DNA of 64,000 nucleotides from Mongoliibacter ruber (GTDB lineage: Bacteria > Bacteroidota > Bacteroidia > Cytophagales > Cyclobacteriaceae). Numbering within the stretch: the first letter of the stretch is position 1; every line of letters begins with the position of its first letter. The notes under the pieces were generated by a model. It was not told the DNA's origin and ran no database searches. It saw only the letters and a list, made by a program, of their open reading frames with translations. The stretch lies in assembly GCF_003003005.1 (NCBI RefSeq), contig NZ_PVTR01000001.1, positions 1 to 64,000 of the forward strand, given 5' to 3'. Position numbers and translations under genes: made by a program. Positions 9,559 to 18,051 of this stretch are shown here, piece by piece.

Positions 9559-10059
9559 ATGAAAACAATTCCAACAATTAAAACAGGCCAACTTTCTTCT
9601 CAAAGAAGAGATTTTCTTAAGAAATCAGGTTCCGTGGCAATTATGTCCATGTTTGGTGTAGGCTTCTTTACTTCATGTGCTGAAGATGAAGAACCGATGA
9701 TGAACGATAACAATCCCCCTGCAGCAGGTGGAAATGCCATTACTTTTGCAGACAACATAATCACTGTTGACTTGGATCGATCTTCTGCTTTGGACAGAAC
9801 AGGGGGATGGGCATTGGTGATTGAAGCGCGGACTTTGATAGTAAATGTAGGAGGAGGACAATTCAGTGCCCTGACTTCAGTGTGTACGCATTCAGGATGT
9901 GACAGAAACTGGTCTTACAACAACGAGGTGCTCATATGCAGTTGCCATGGTTCAAGATTTTCCAATACAGGAGATGTCTTGCAAGGACCTGCCAATAGGC
10001 CTCTTGACGCATTTCCTACCAATGTGGATGGAAGAACTCTAACAGTCAATGTATCATGA
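9559..10059 (+). CDS. Exported Rieske [2Fe-2S] protein with Tat-type signal
   Basis: 166 residues. The N-terminus has a twin-arginine motif (SQRRDFLKK, residues 14-22), a hydrophobic stretch, and a Cys at 40 in FFTSC that could be a lipobox. Cluster ligands are visible as CTHSGC (Cys109, His111) and CSCHGS (Cys127, His130). The extra Cys114 and Cys129 form the disulphide of high-potential Rieske proteins. The protein carries only the Rieske fold, with no oxygenase partner, so it is an electron carrier rather than a dioxygenase ferredoxin. Its stop overlaps the start of the YceI gene (ATGA), so the two are translationally coupled; together with the DUF5777 gene they form an exported operon. 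Confidence 0.92.
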   Translation: MKTIPTIKTGQLSSQRRDFLKKSGSVAIMSMFGVGFFTSCAEDEEPMMNDNNPPAAGGNAITFADNIITVDLDRSSALDRTGGWALVIEARTLIVNVGGGQFSALTSVCTHSGCDRNWSYNNEVLICSCHGSRFSNTGDVLQGPANRPLDAFPTNVDGRTLTVNVS

Positions 10060-10610
10060 GTTTTAGAAAAGAATTAATCGGATTTATCTTTCTCATTGTA
10101 TTCTCTGTCAATCCAAGCTTTAGCCAGGAGTTTATAACCGAAAATGGTAGTGTAACCTTTCTTTCCAAAGCATCTCTGAATGAATTTGAGGGAAAGTCGC
10201 AGCAATTGCAAGGATTGGTAGATCTCAATAAAAACCTGTTGGACTTCTATATAGACCTCAATACGCTTAAAACAGGAATCGGTCTTAGGGATAGGCACAT
10301 GAGAGAAAATTACCTTGAAACTCAGAAATTCCCCTATGCTGAATTTACTGGTAAAATAGCTGAAGGCCCTGAGTTGAAAAGTGGTGAATCAAGAAAAGTT
10401 ACTGCCAAAGGGAAATTCAAGATTCATGGAGTTGAAAGGGAAATCGATGTGCCTGGAACTATAAAGAGATTAAATGACAATACCTTAGAATTGGAAGCTG
10501 AATTCAAAGTGCTATTGGGGGACTATAAAATAGACATCCCCAAAGTAATGTTCTATGAGCTCTCAGAGGAGCAGACAGTGACAATAAAAACCCAACTTAA
10601 AAAGAAATAG
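10056..10610 (+). CDS. YceI family periplasmic lipocalin-like protein
   Basis: 184 residues with a cleavable signal peptide (ends near SFSQ). The mature protein follows the YceI pattern: GSVTFLSKASLNEFEGK at the start, LDFYIDLNTLKTGIGLRDRHMRE in the middle, then FPYAEFTG and a KFKIHGVEREIDVP strand pair. YceI proteins fold as lipocalin-like barrels that bind polyprenyl or other lipids in the periplasm. It overlaps the Rieske gene by 4 bases and is followed after 4 bases by DUF5777, suggesting that the lipid (possibly a quinone-like molecule) and the electron carrier serve the same pathway; that link is inference. Confidence 0.92.
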   Translation: MSFRKELIGFIFLIVFSVNPSFSQEFITENGSVTFLSKASLNEFEGKSQQLQGLVDLNKNLLDFYIDLNTLKTGIGLRDRHMRENYLETQKFPYAEFTGKIAEGPELKSGESRKVTAKGKFKIHGVEREIDVPGTIKRLNDNTLELEAEFKVLLGDYKIDIPKVMFYELSEEQTVTIKTQLKKK

Positions 10611-10614
10611 TATT

Positions 10615-11478
10615 ATGAAAACTTTCAAAATCACGGTTTTGTTGATTTTTAGCCTGATTTATACTGTCGAGGCACAACTAGAGAGGAAGCCTGCCAATGA
10701 ATCCCAAGAGGTTGATTTGATATTTCATGCGCCGCGTAGCATTAATTTGTTTACAATAGAACCACTAGACAAGCAAACGCTCCACTTTGCCATCATGCAT
10801 ACTTTTGGTACTGTGGATGGTGGGGTACAAAACCTCTTTGGTTTGGATAACGGAGCCAACATACAATTCAGTTTTGAATATGGTTTCAATGATAAGTTTT
10901 CATTAGGCATGTCTCGCCAAAGCCGTGATAAAATGTATAATATCTATGGCAGATACCACTTATTGAAACAGACCCAAGATGATAAAATGCCACTTTCAGT
11001 GTCCTTTATGGGGGCAGCTGGTATCAATACTGCCAATTATCAATTTTTAAATGAGTCCAATCCTGATTTTATGCAAAGGTCCAGTGTGGCTTTTCAGCTG
11101 ATGGCAGCAAGAAAGTTTTCCGACAAAATCAGTTTACAAGTAAGCCCCATGATGGCTTATTTCAATGATCCACAACCTATTTTCCTGATAGAGGGTGATC
11201 AAAATTTATATTTGGCCTTGGGCTTTAGTGGTAAATATAAAATTACAGGTAAGTCATCTATAACCTTACAGTACATTCCCAATTTGAATTCTGACCTGAG
11301 GAGTAATATGGGAGTAGGGATTGACTTGGAAGCAGGTGGACATGTTTTCCAAATGTACTTTGTGACTTCCCAAGCCTTGAATGATCAATATTTGCTCGCT
11401 GGAGGAAACGGAGTTCCTGGTGAGCAGTTTAGGTTGGGCTTTAATGTAAACAGGGTTTTTGCTACAGGGAAAAGGTAA
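10615..11478 (+). CDS. DUF5777 family beta-barrel outer membrane protein
   Basis: 287 residues with a signal peptide ending near VEAQ. The sequence after it (RSINLFTIEPLDKQTLHF, FGTVDGGVQNLFGLDNG, SFEYGFNDKFSLGMSR) matches the Bacteroidota family named DUF5777, and the alternating pattern plus a final aromatic-rich strand fits an outer-membrane barrel. Function is not established. It is the last gene of the Rieske-YceI operon, and a strong terminator follows 40 bases after the stop, inside the convergent gene. Confidence 0.82.
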   Translation: MKTFKITVLLIFSLIYTVEAQLERKPANESQEVDLIFHAPRSINLFTIEPLDKQTLHFAIMHTFGTVDGGVQNLFGLDNGANIQFSFEYGFNDKFSLGMSRQSRDKMYNIYGRYHLLKQTQDDKMPLSVSFMGAAGINTANYQFLNESNPDFMQRSSVAFQLMAARKFSDKISLQVSPMMAYFNDPQPIFLIEGDQNLYLALGFSGKYKITGKSSITLQYIPNLNSDLRSNMGVGIDLEAGGHVFQMYFVTSQALNDQYLLAGGNGVPGEQFRLGFNVNRVFATGKR

Positions 11479-11479
11479 A

Positions 11480-13042
11480 TCAATTTGACTTTACAAATAC
11501 TTGCACTTCCACCCATTGGTCCTCATAGAGGACCTTTTTTTTATACCCAGATAACCTTGCTTTACTAGACAACTCTTCTAAGTAGCGCTCCTCATCAGGG
11601 TATGCGTGTCTGTAATATTTATAGACAAAAAGCCTGAAAGGTTGACCCTTATCCAAAACAAAATCTATGTCAAACTTTAAGTTTTTGACAGTTGAACTGG
11701 CTAGGTTTTCTGGAGAAATAATCAAATTTTTACTAAAAAAAACAAAGTCATTTATAATTATATATTCCTTATTATTAACATTTTGAAGACTATCATTGAG
11801 AATATACTTGAACTTTTTAAAATTCTTGTTTTGATTCTGATAGGCGACGCTTAGTATTACGGGAAGGATTAAAATAATGGAGATTGCTATTTTAAAAAAT
11901 GGTTTGGACAGTAAGAAGAAAAAGACTAATGCAAAACCGAGTAAGTAAGCGGTCATTGTAAAATCTCTTGTCAAAATGCTGATGAATGCCCCTAAAATCA
12001 ACAATAAAAAAATCCAAAATTTATACCGTTTCCATTCTGAATACCCAAAGGCAATCAGGACAGCAGAGGCTGGAACAAGGATCGTCAAATGTCTTGGATT
12101 AAGATATATAGGATTGTAAAATTCCAAGGTGGAACTCATAAACCAAAAACCCAGCATCAGGCAAACAAAGGCCAAAGCCATTTCGACAAAAAACGTTTGT
12201 CTCGTTTTGAAAGCTTTGATTAGCCCCGGCACACTAAATACCAACCAAATCCAATAGGATCGCTCTACAAAATTGGTAAAGGGAAGGTATGTAAGCCTTT
12301 TTATCACTGATCCCAGCCCTTTGTCAGCATAGGTAAATTCTGAAATGTAGTGACCTTCGTTGACTGACGAAAACCGGGATAAAACATCCCCTGTGATAAT
12401 CTGGTAGGCTGCAAAGTAGAATCCGAGTACCAATACAGAACTCGATAAAAAGTATATGTAGAACTTTAAGCTACATCCTTTTTTCCAATCAAAATAGCAT
12501 AACAAGATTGGAAATGGAATCAAAAATACCATCATTTCCTTTGTAGAGAAGCCAATTATGAAAGCAAAAGCCATGATGATGCTCATGGAGATGGGGTATT
12601 TGTTTCTGTATACAGCAGCTACGGGAATTAGACAACCCCAAAATGCAAGCAAAGTATCAGGATACACTTTATTGGTAAAGTGAAGGAAATACACTTGTGT
12701 GCAAAAAAAGAGGGTAAACCAAAAGCCTTGGGTTTTGTCTCTCAACTGAGCATACAATAAGGAATATGTCCCCAAAACAAATATCAGGGAAGCAATTGAG
12801 CCGATTCGATCCGAAAAGCCGAATAGAAATGTAAAAAATCCTGAGAAAATAAAGGCACCCCACCTATGACCAAAATGACTATCATCAGGAAATGCTTCTC
12901 CCGACCATAGGCTTTGACCAAAGTTCAAGTAAGTGACATCATCGCTGAATGTAATGCCATCATATCCGATATACCAATACAACAGCAAAAACAGGTGCCC
13001 GCCTAAAAATTGATATTCTTTCCAGATTTGATTTTGGGACAT
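11480..13042 (-). CDS. Polytopic membrane protein, GT-C/GT39-like glycosyltransferase
   Basis: 520 residues with about eleven predicted membrane segments in the first 400 residues and a soluble C-terminal tail. The first large loop contains ITFSDDVTYLNFGQSLW, an acidic SDD position like the catalytic loop of GT-C enzymes (GT39, ArnT-like), followed by HFGHRWGAF and a KVYPDTLLAF segment, all usual for polyprenyl-phosphate-sugar transferases. Acceptor unknown. It stands alone; the start is 1 base from the annotated longest frame of the divergent WYL gene, and its stop is 1 base from the DUF5777 stop. Confidence 0.65.
   Translation of the reverse strand: MSQNQIWKEYQFLGGHLFLLLYWYIGYDGITFSDDVTYLNFGQSLWSGEAFPDDSHFGHRWGAFIFSGFFTFLFGFSDRIGSIASLIFVLGTYSLLYAQLRDKTQGFWFTLFFCTQVYFLHFTNKVYPDTLLAFWGCLIPVAAVYRNKYPISMSIIMAFAFIIGFSTKEMMVFLIPFPILLCYFDWKKGCSLKFYIYFLSSSVLVLGFYFAAYQIITGDVLSRFSSVNEGHYISEFTYADKGLGSVIKRLTYLPFTNFVERSYWIWLVFSVPGLIKAFKTRQTFFVEMALAFVCLMLGFWFMSSTLEFYNPIYLNPRHLTILVPASAVLIAFGYSEWKRYKFWIFLLLILGAFISILTRDFTMTAYLLGFALVFFFLLSKPFFKIAISIILILPVILSVAYQNQNKNFKKFKYILNDSLQNVNNKEYIIINDFVFFSKNLIISPENLASSTVKNLKFDIDFVLDKGQPFRLFVYKYYRHAYPDEERYLEELSSKARLSGYKKKVLYEDQWVEVQVFVKSN
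11518..11542 (+). terminator. Intrinsic terminator of the Rieske-YceI-DUF5777 operon
   Basis: GGTCCTC-ATA-GAGGACC forms a perfect 7-bp stem with a 3-base loop followed by eight T residues. It lies 40 bases after the DUF5777 stop and inside the 3' coding end of the convergent membrane-protein gene, so those codons are under double constraint. Confidence 0.85.
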
Positions 13043-13067
13043 TATGTGTCAATTACTTTTAGCTTTG
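13033..13067 (+). promoter_or_regulatory. Candidate Bacteroidota-type promoter of the WYL regulator
   Basis: TTTG at 13033-13036 and an exact TAnnTTTG match, TAGCTTTG, at 13060-13067, with 23 bases between. Transcription would begin near 13073, downstream of the ATG at 13044, which argues for translation from 13101 or 13107. Confidence 0.45.
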
Positions 13068-13100
13068 TACCTAAATGTACTATCTTTTGCCTTTAATTCT

Positions 13101-14021
13101 ATGATTATGGCAAAGGCAAATACGATAGAGCAGCAAAAAATTCTCAGGGTTTTTAAATTAATCAATCTCCTCAAGTCAAATATTGGCAAAAATGTCCATA
13201 AGCTTGCAGAGACACTTGATACTGATTCCAGGACTATTTACAGGTATTTCAAACTATTGGAAGCTTTGGGATTTGAGATTGAAAAAAAGCATGGCAAGTT
13301 TCGTTTGGTGGACAAAGTTGGCAGCCCTGATGAATATGCCTATGGTACTTTTAATGATGAAGAGATTCTTTTGATCAATGCCTTGATGAGTAAGTCTACT
13401 GACAAAAACCTCTTGAAAGATTCAATTTTAAAGAAAATAAACATAAGGTCTGATTTCAATCAAAGTGTCAATCAGCTATTCAATGCCAGATTGGGGAAGT
13501 TTGTTGATCAAATTTCCAGAGCGATCAAGGATAGAAATCAGGTTTACCTCAAGGATTATTATTCTCTGAGTTCGGATTCAGTGACAGATAGACTGATTGA
13601 ACCTGTTGCTTTCAACAAAGCCTATGATGCCATTTATGCCTTGGAAGTAGAAAGTAAAGAAATGAAGATTTTTAAAATCGAAAGGATAGGAGAGGTGCAG
13701 TTGACTTCCAAACCGATCAAGCACCAATCTTTACACCAGAAATTGGAGCCGGGCTTGTTTGGTTTTTCCGGAAAAAATCAGTTCTTCGTCAAATTGAAGT
13801 TGAGTAAAAAAGCCTACCAATTGATGATCGAAGAGTATCCGGATGCGAAGCCACATACCGAATTCAAAAATAGGAAACAGTATTTCTTTGAAGGGGAAGT
13901 TCCTCAATTACCAGGGTTGGCAAGGTTTATTTTAGGTTTACCAGGAGAGGTAGAAGTAATTGAAGGAGAGGAACTTAAGGAGTATTTGAAGGAGCAGATG
14001 GAGAAAGCAAAGTACTTTTAA
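13101..14021 (+). CDS. HTH-WYL domain transcriptional regulator
   Basis: About 306 residues from ATG 13101 (a second ATG at 13107 is as likely). The N-terminal 65 residues are a DeoR/HTH_11-type winged helix (KILRVFKLINLLK, DTDSRTIYRYFKLLEALGFEIEKKHGKFRL). A WYL domain follows in the middle (RLIEPVAFNKAYDAIYALEVE, IFKIERIGEVQL) and a C-terminal extension resembles the WCX domain. Such proteins sense a ligand, often a nucleic-acid degradation product or second messenger, through WYL. The frame opens at 13044, but that ATG is 1 base from the divergent gene and upstream of the promoter-like TAGCTTTG, so it was rejected. No linked target gene is evident. Confidence 0.83.
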   Translation: MIMAKANTIEQQKILRVFKLINLLKSNIGKNVHKLAETLDTDSRTIYRYFKLLEALGFEIEKKHGKFRLVDKVGSPDEYAYGTFNDEEILLINALMSKSTDKNLLKDSILKKINIRSDFNQSVNQLFNARLGKFVDQISRAIKDRNQVYLKDYYSLSSDSVTDRLIEPVAFNKAYDAIYALEVESKEMKIFKIERIGEVQLTSKPIKHQSLHQKLEPGLFGFSGKNQFFVKLKLSKKAYQLMIEEYPDAKPHTEFKNRKQYFFEGEVPQLPGLARFILGLPGEVEVIEGEELKEYLKEQMEKAKYF

Positions 14022-14182
14022 ATTAATTTGCAAATGCGCAATTATACTAGTATTCAATAGTAATTTGGATTTTTACCTTCAGATATTCATTGATACTGGA
14101 TATTCGTGGATTTTGGTTCTTAACCACAGGTTGATTTTCTAAAGTTAGGTTAGTGGTGTGTTGTAGAAAATCATGTAAAAAT

Positions 14183-14210
14183 AAAAGAGCCGCATCGAGC
14201 GGCTCTTTTT
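14183..14210. terminator. Bidirectional terminator between WYL and DUF4301 genes
   Basis: AAAAGAGCCGC-ATCGA-GCGGCTCTTTTT: an 8-bp GC-rich stem extended by A/T pairs, with an A run on the left and a T run on the right, so it can stop transcription from both sides. It ends 4 bases from the DUF4301 stop codon. Confidence 0.88.
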
Positions 14211-14214
14211 GATA

Positions 14215-15726
14215 TTACTGATGTTCATCTCTCAAGAGGTCATTGACAGTTTTGACAGGATTAAAAGTGATCAAAGGTACTTCCACAAAGACTGTATTCC
14301 AGCCGGCCATAGATCCATTCCATAGTCCAGGCAATTCCAAGGCCTTCAGGTCCCTTCCGCTCTTTGACTTTTCTGTAATAAATCCGGTGCGCATATCTCT
14401 GAATTTCAACAGATCAAAAGGATTTCCTTCAAAATCTTTGGTGGCACAAACCAAATCAACTGGGTTGAAATGTGTTGAAGATTGCATGATGTTTTTTTGG
14501 GCATCATCCTCCAAATCAATCTGTGCTGTTTCTGCAATTTGAAGTGAGATAGAAGAATCGTCTTCATTGACCCAAAAAGGGCCACCGCCGGGTTCACCGG
14601 TATTTTTGACCATCCCACAGACACGCAAAGGACGATTTAGCTTTTGGAACAAGTAGTCTGCTTTTTCTTCTAGAGGCAATTCGGAATATTTACTTGGCAA
14701 TTTGCCCTCCAACTTTTCTTTAAAGGTTTTTTCAGCCAAAGAGAGGCTATTTTCATCTTTTGAAGCTTTCAATGCATTCAATGCCTCAAAAACTGCCTCT
14801 TGGATTTCCAACAACAAAGCCCCTATGGCAATTTTGTATTCTTTCGTCGTAGGTTTCAGACGATCAGGGACAACATTGTCAATATTTTTGATAAAAATCA
14901 GGTCTGCATCTATCTCATTGAGGTTTTCCAACAAAGCGCCATGCCCTGCAGGTCTGAAGAGGATACTTCCATCTTCTTCCAAAAATGGCTCATTGTCCAT
15001 CGTGACTGCAATGGTATCTGTTGACTTTTTTTGCTGAGAATAGGAGACATCAAACTTGACTCCAAACTCCTTCTCCAGTTTGGGTTGAATTTCAGCCACT
15101 TCTTCCTTAAACTTGGATTCATGCTCTGGCGACACAGTAAAATGTAACCTCACAGTGTCTGCCTGCCCAAGCCCATACATTACTCCTTCAATAAAATGCT
15201 CATAGGTAGGTGTTCTGTCATTGTCTTCATAATGGTGAAACTTCAGCAATCCTTTAGGAAGTTGGCCGTATCCCAAACCTCCGTCATTTAGAAGCTGGCT
15301 TACAATTTTTTTATAGTCTTTATTTTCTAAAGCTGTCTCTATGCTGCTTCCTTCCTTTTTGAGGCTCGTATTGAGGTCAGCATAAAAAGCAAACTTTTCA
15401 ATTTGATCGATAAATTTTTGGATGAAAGGACTTTTGGAAATATCCCCATCACCTTCTAAAAAGGAAAATAAGTCCTTAAACATCCTGGAGGCGGCACCAC
15501 TGGCGGGAACAAATTTCACCACCTTTTTTTCTGAAGCTTTTTTAGGATAGGAATCCAAAAATGACTGAAGCTCATTTTCATCTATAGACTTGATTCCATT
15601 TCCTATCGTAGCTGCTTTGATTATGGGTAAAAAAGGAAACCCTTCCCTAAAGTGATTGAGTTGCTCGTTGACTTTATCAGGATCCATTCCCTGATCCTTG
15701 ATCCGTTGAATTAATGCTGTATTCAT
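14215..15726 (-). CDS. DUF4301 family protein (nucleotidyltransferase-like)
   Basis: 503 residues, matching the full-length Bacteroidota family DUF4301. The segment KVVKFVPASGAASRMFKDLF (about 67-86) resembles a nucleotide-binding glycine-rich loop of sugar nucleotidyltransferases, and RPAGHGALLENLNEIDADLIFIKNID is the strongly conserved middle block (GHGALLENLN, then IKNIDN). No signal peptide, so cytoplasmic. Monocistronic. Activity has not been settled to my knowledge; a nucleotidyl-transfer role is inference from the loop pattern. Confidence 0.82.
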   Translation of the reverse strand: MNTALIQRIKDQGMDPDKVNEQLNHFREGFPFLPIIKAATIGNGIKSIDENELQSFLDSYPKKASEKKVVKFVPASGAASRMFKDLFSFLEGDGDISKSPFIQKFIDQIEKFAFYADLNTSLKKEGSSIETALENKDYKKIVSQLLNDGGLGYGQLPKGLLKFHHYEDNDRTPTYEHFIEGVMYGLGQADTVRLHFTVSPEHESKFKEEVAEIQPKLEKEFGVKFDVSYSQQKKSTDTIAVTMDNEPFLEEDGSILFRPAGHGALLENLNEIDADLIFIKNIDNVVPDRLKPTTKEYKIAIGALLLEIQEAVFEALNALKASKDENSLSLAEKTFKEKLEGKLPSKYSELPLEEKADYLFQKLNRPLRVCGMVKNTGEPGGGPFWVNEDDSSISLQIAETAQIDLEDDAQKNIMQSSTHFNPVDLVCATKDFEGNPFDLLKFRDMRTGFITEKSKSGRDLKALELPGLWNGSMAGWNTVFVEVPLITFNPVKTVNDLLRDEHQ

Positions 15727-15798
15727 GGCTATTGGTTAATTGTTTTTAAAAACATCAATATATAAATTGAAAACCGCTTATTAAAGTATTAAATAGGA

Positions 15799-16482
15799 TT
15801 AACCCAAATAAAAAGTTGCAATTATTGCAATTGAATTGGTGAAAGCATGTAACAAAACACCATACCAAAAACCAAACCTAATCCGTACCACACCTAAGAA
15901 AACACCTCCGATCAGTTGGGGTAAAACAGCCAAAGGGTAAAAGTATATAGGGAGTAGTTCGAGATCAAAATTTGTCAAATGGATAAATCCAAACAGAAAT
16001 ACTATTACCCAAAAGATAAGTTTTTTATACTTCAGGAGTCCGAATAAAAACTTGCTGTAGAAATACCTGTTCATGAGTAGTATCCCTAAAGCGACCCAGA
16101 TTGCCAGTCCAATAAACATAAGATAGACTGAAATTGGAGCAAGGAGCAGTACCAATAATAATATAGAGAAATTCCACCTGCTTCTTGAGAATTTCAATAC
16201 CAGCCTGAAGGCAGACTCTTCGTATAAAGGGGCCCAAATAACAGCACCGATTAAGGCAGCCCTTAAGCCCATTGACTTAAAATCGTAATCTGCTTCTTCA
16301 ATTATAGGGAAAGCAAAACTTACCAGTTCCCATGAAGAAAAAGAAAAAATAACATCAATTATACCATAAACGAAGATGACCAGAATGAAGCTTTGGTACC
16401 ATTTTGTTTTTGATTTACTTAGAAAGTTGACTTGATGTAATGTAGAGAGGTATTTTAACTCGTTTTTTAAAAGTTGAATCAT
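15799..16482 (-). CDS. CPBP family intramembrane glutamic protease (CAAX-protease-like)
   Basis: 227 residues with about six membrane segments. The three active-site motifs of the CPBP/Abi family are present: EESAFR (EExxxR), FGFIH (FxxxH) and HAFTN (HxxxN). Members include CAAX prenyl proteases and bacteriocin immunity proteins; bacterial substrates are mostly unknown. Its ATG overlaps the pxpC stop by 4 bases, so it is the last gene of the 5-oxoprolinase operon and probably translationally coupled, an unusual partner for that pathway. Confidence 0.85.
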   Translation of the reverse strand: MIQLLKNELKYLSTLHQVNFLSKSKTKWYQSFILVIFVYGIIDVIFSFSSWELVSFAFPIIEEADYDFKSMGLRAALIGAVIWAPLYEESAFRLVLKFSRSRWNFSILLLVLLLAPISVYLMFIGLAIWVALGILLMNRYFYSKFLFGLLKYKKLIFWVIVFLFGFIHLTNFDLELLPIYFYPLAVLPQLIGGVFLGVVRIRFGFWYGVLLHAFTNSIAIIATFYLG

Positions 16483-17348
16483 TTTTTTAACGTAAAAGTG
16501 ATTTTTTCTTTCGGGGTTTTTTGGGTTAGGACATTCAATGAAGCATTTTCTACCTGTAAAATTCTCGGGTAGCCTCCCGTCACCTGAGCATCCCTCATCA
16601 GGATGATCAATTTTCCTGAAGGGGTAAGCTGTACAGTTCCTGGATATACTGGAGAAGTAAGGATTGGTTCCAGTTCATGAGAAATATTTTCTTCTAATTG
16701 ATAGGCCATTCTATCGATCATATCTGACACTTTAAAGGCTTTATTCAGGATCCTGTTGTGGAGCAAATGGGGTAGTAGGTGCCATTCAGGTCCTGGGTAA
16801 ACATTTATTTTTGATAGTCGAAACCAGTCAGATCTGATCTTGGCTTTTGTTTCCACAGGTGGGTAGTACCGTTCAGCTTCGGAAAGGTAGCACAATGTAT
16901 CTCCTTTTCTCACCCTGGTTCTTGGGGTAATTCCTGGATACCAACTCCTGCTTCCCGCCACCAATTCAGATTCAAATCCTCCCTGAATTCCCATATATGC
17001 CCATTGACCTTTTTTGATCCTTTTGACCAAAACATGATCTTCTGGCTTTATATCAATGACTTGTCCATAATTAATTGGTTTACCATTCAGCAATACTTCA
17101 GGTTCTGCCCCTGCAAAAACAATCCTTGTTTCACTTTCAAAAACCATTTCGGGCCCCGTTCCTGAAATTTCCAGCACTGCTGCATCCTTGGGATTTCTCA
17201 AGATGAAATTTACCTGTGCCACAGCATACCTGTCCATAGCACCCGAATAGGGAATACCGTATTGGGCCAATCCGAATCGACCTAAATCCTGAACACTTGA
17301 CATAAGTCCAGGTTGTACAAAATGAATATAGGACGGAAGCTTAATCAT
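16479..17348 (-). CDS. pxpC: 5-oxoprolinase subunit PxpC
   Basis: 289 residues with the signature of the KipA/PxpC (biotin-dependent-carboxyltransferase-like) family: PGLMSSVQDLGRFGLAQYG and PYSGAMDRYAVAQVN near the N-terminus, then VLEISGTGPEMVF and YMGIQGGFE. With PxpA and PxpB it forms the ATP-dependent prokaryotic 5-oxoprolinase, opening pyroglutamate to glutamate. It overlaps pxpB by 8 bases and the CPBP protease by 4, consistent with coupled translation. Length is a little shorter than the ~310 residues of the E. coli protein. Confidence 0.92.
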   Translation of the reverse strand: MIKLPSYIHFVQPGLMSSVQDLGRFGLAQYGIPYSGAMDRYAVAQVNFILRNPKDAAVLEISGTGPEMVFESETRIVFAGAEPEVLLNGKPINYGQVIDIKPEDHVLVKRIKKGQWAYMGIQGGFESELVAGSRSWYPGITPRTRVRKGDTLCYLSEAERYYPPVETKAKIRSDWFRLSKINVYPGPEWHLLPHLLHNRILNKAFKVSDMIDRMAYQLEENISHELEPILTSPVYPGTVQLTPSGKLIILMRDAQVTGGYPRILQVENASLNVLTQKTPKEKITFTLKK

Positions 17349-18051
17349 GTTGCCATTGGTATTTTCCTGTCTTACTTTTTTCTTTCAACTCTAGATACTC
17401 CTCTTTTTCGATGCTCCTAAATTTGACCCTATCATTGACTTTTGCCATTACAGGAGGATCTTGATGGATGTCAAAAAGTGGAATAGGACATACTCCGACT
17501 ACATGCCATCCACCAGGACTTTCACATGGATAAATGCCTGTCTGTTTCCCACCAATTGCGACACTTCCAGCCGGGACACTTCTGTCTGGACTTGATTTTC
17601 TTGGAGTGGTCAGTCTTTCATTCAGACCTCCCAAATACATAAACCCTGGTAAGAATCCATAAAAATATAATAGGTACTCTGGGTCAGAATGTAGTTGTAT
17701 GATCTCTTCAGGTTCTAACCCGTGAAATTTTGAAAGTTTTAAAAGGTCAATGCCAAATTCACCACCATAACAAACAGGTATGGTCCATAATTTGGATGAT
17801 GGAGTATCAATTTTCAGACCTTTGGATTCAATCTCTTCTAGCAGTTCCGACACTTCTTTTTCATTGATATCCAACTGTAGCTTGAGGGAAAGACAGTGAT
17901 ATCCCATCCTTATTTCTTTGATTCCATCGGCATATTCTTTTTCAAGATAGCCTTTCACTGCCATCATTTCTTCCAATATCAGGGGAGAAATATCTTTGGG
18001 CCAAGATATTTCCAGGAGTTTGCTGTTGATGAGATTAAAACGTATGTCCAT
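17341..18051 (-). CDS. pxpB: 5-oxoprolinase subunit PxpB
   Basis: 236 residues of the KipI/PxpB family. Diagnostic blocks are LPGFMYLGGL, the Pro/Arg-rich TPRKSSPDRSVPAGSVAIGG and the C-terminal TGIYPCESPGGWHVVG. In Bacillus the homologue KipI also inhibits the sporulation kinase KinA, a role not expected here. Middle gene of pxpABC: 0 bases after the pxpA stop and 8 bases of overlap with pxpC. Confidence 0.92.
   Translation of the reverse strand: MDIRFNLINSKLLEISWPKDISPLILEEMMAVKGYLEKEYADGIKEIRMGYHCLSLKLQLDINEKEVSELLEEIESKGLKIDTPSSKLWTIPVCYGGEFGIDLLKLSKFHGLEPEEIIQLHSDPEYLLYFYGFLPGFMYLGGLNERLTTPRKSSPDRSVPAGSVAIGGKQTGIYPCESPGGWHVVGVCPIPLFDIHQDPPVMAKVNDRVKFRSIEKEEYLELKEKSKTGKYQWQHD

Noticed and set aside
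13044-13100. ATG at 13044 as start of the WYL regulator
   Set aside because: One base from the divergent gene and upstream of the TAGCTTTG box; adds a leader unlike any HTH N-terminus.
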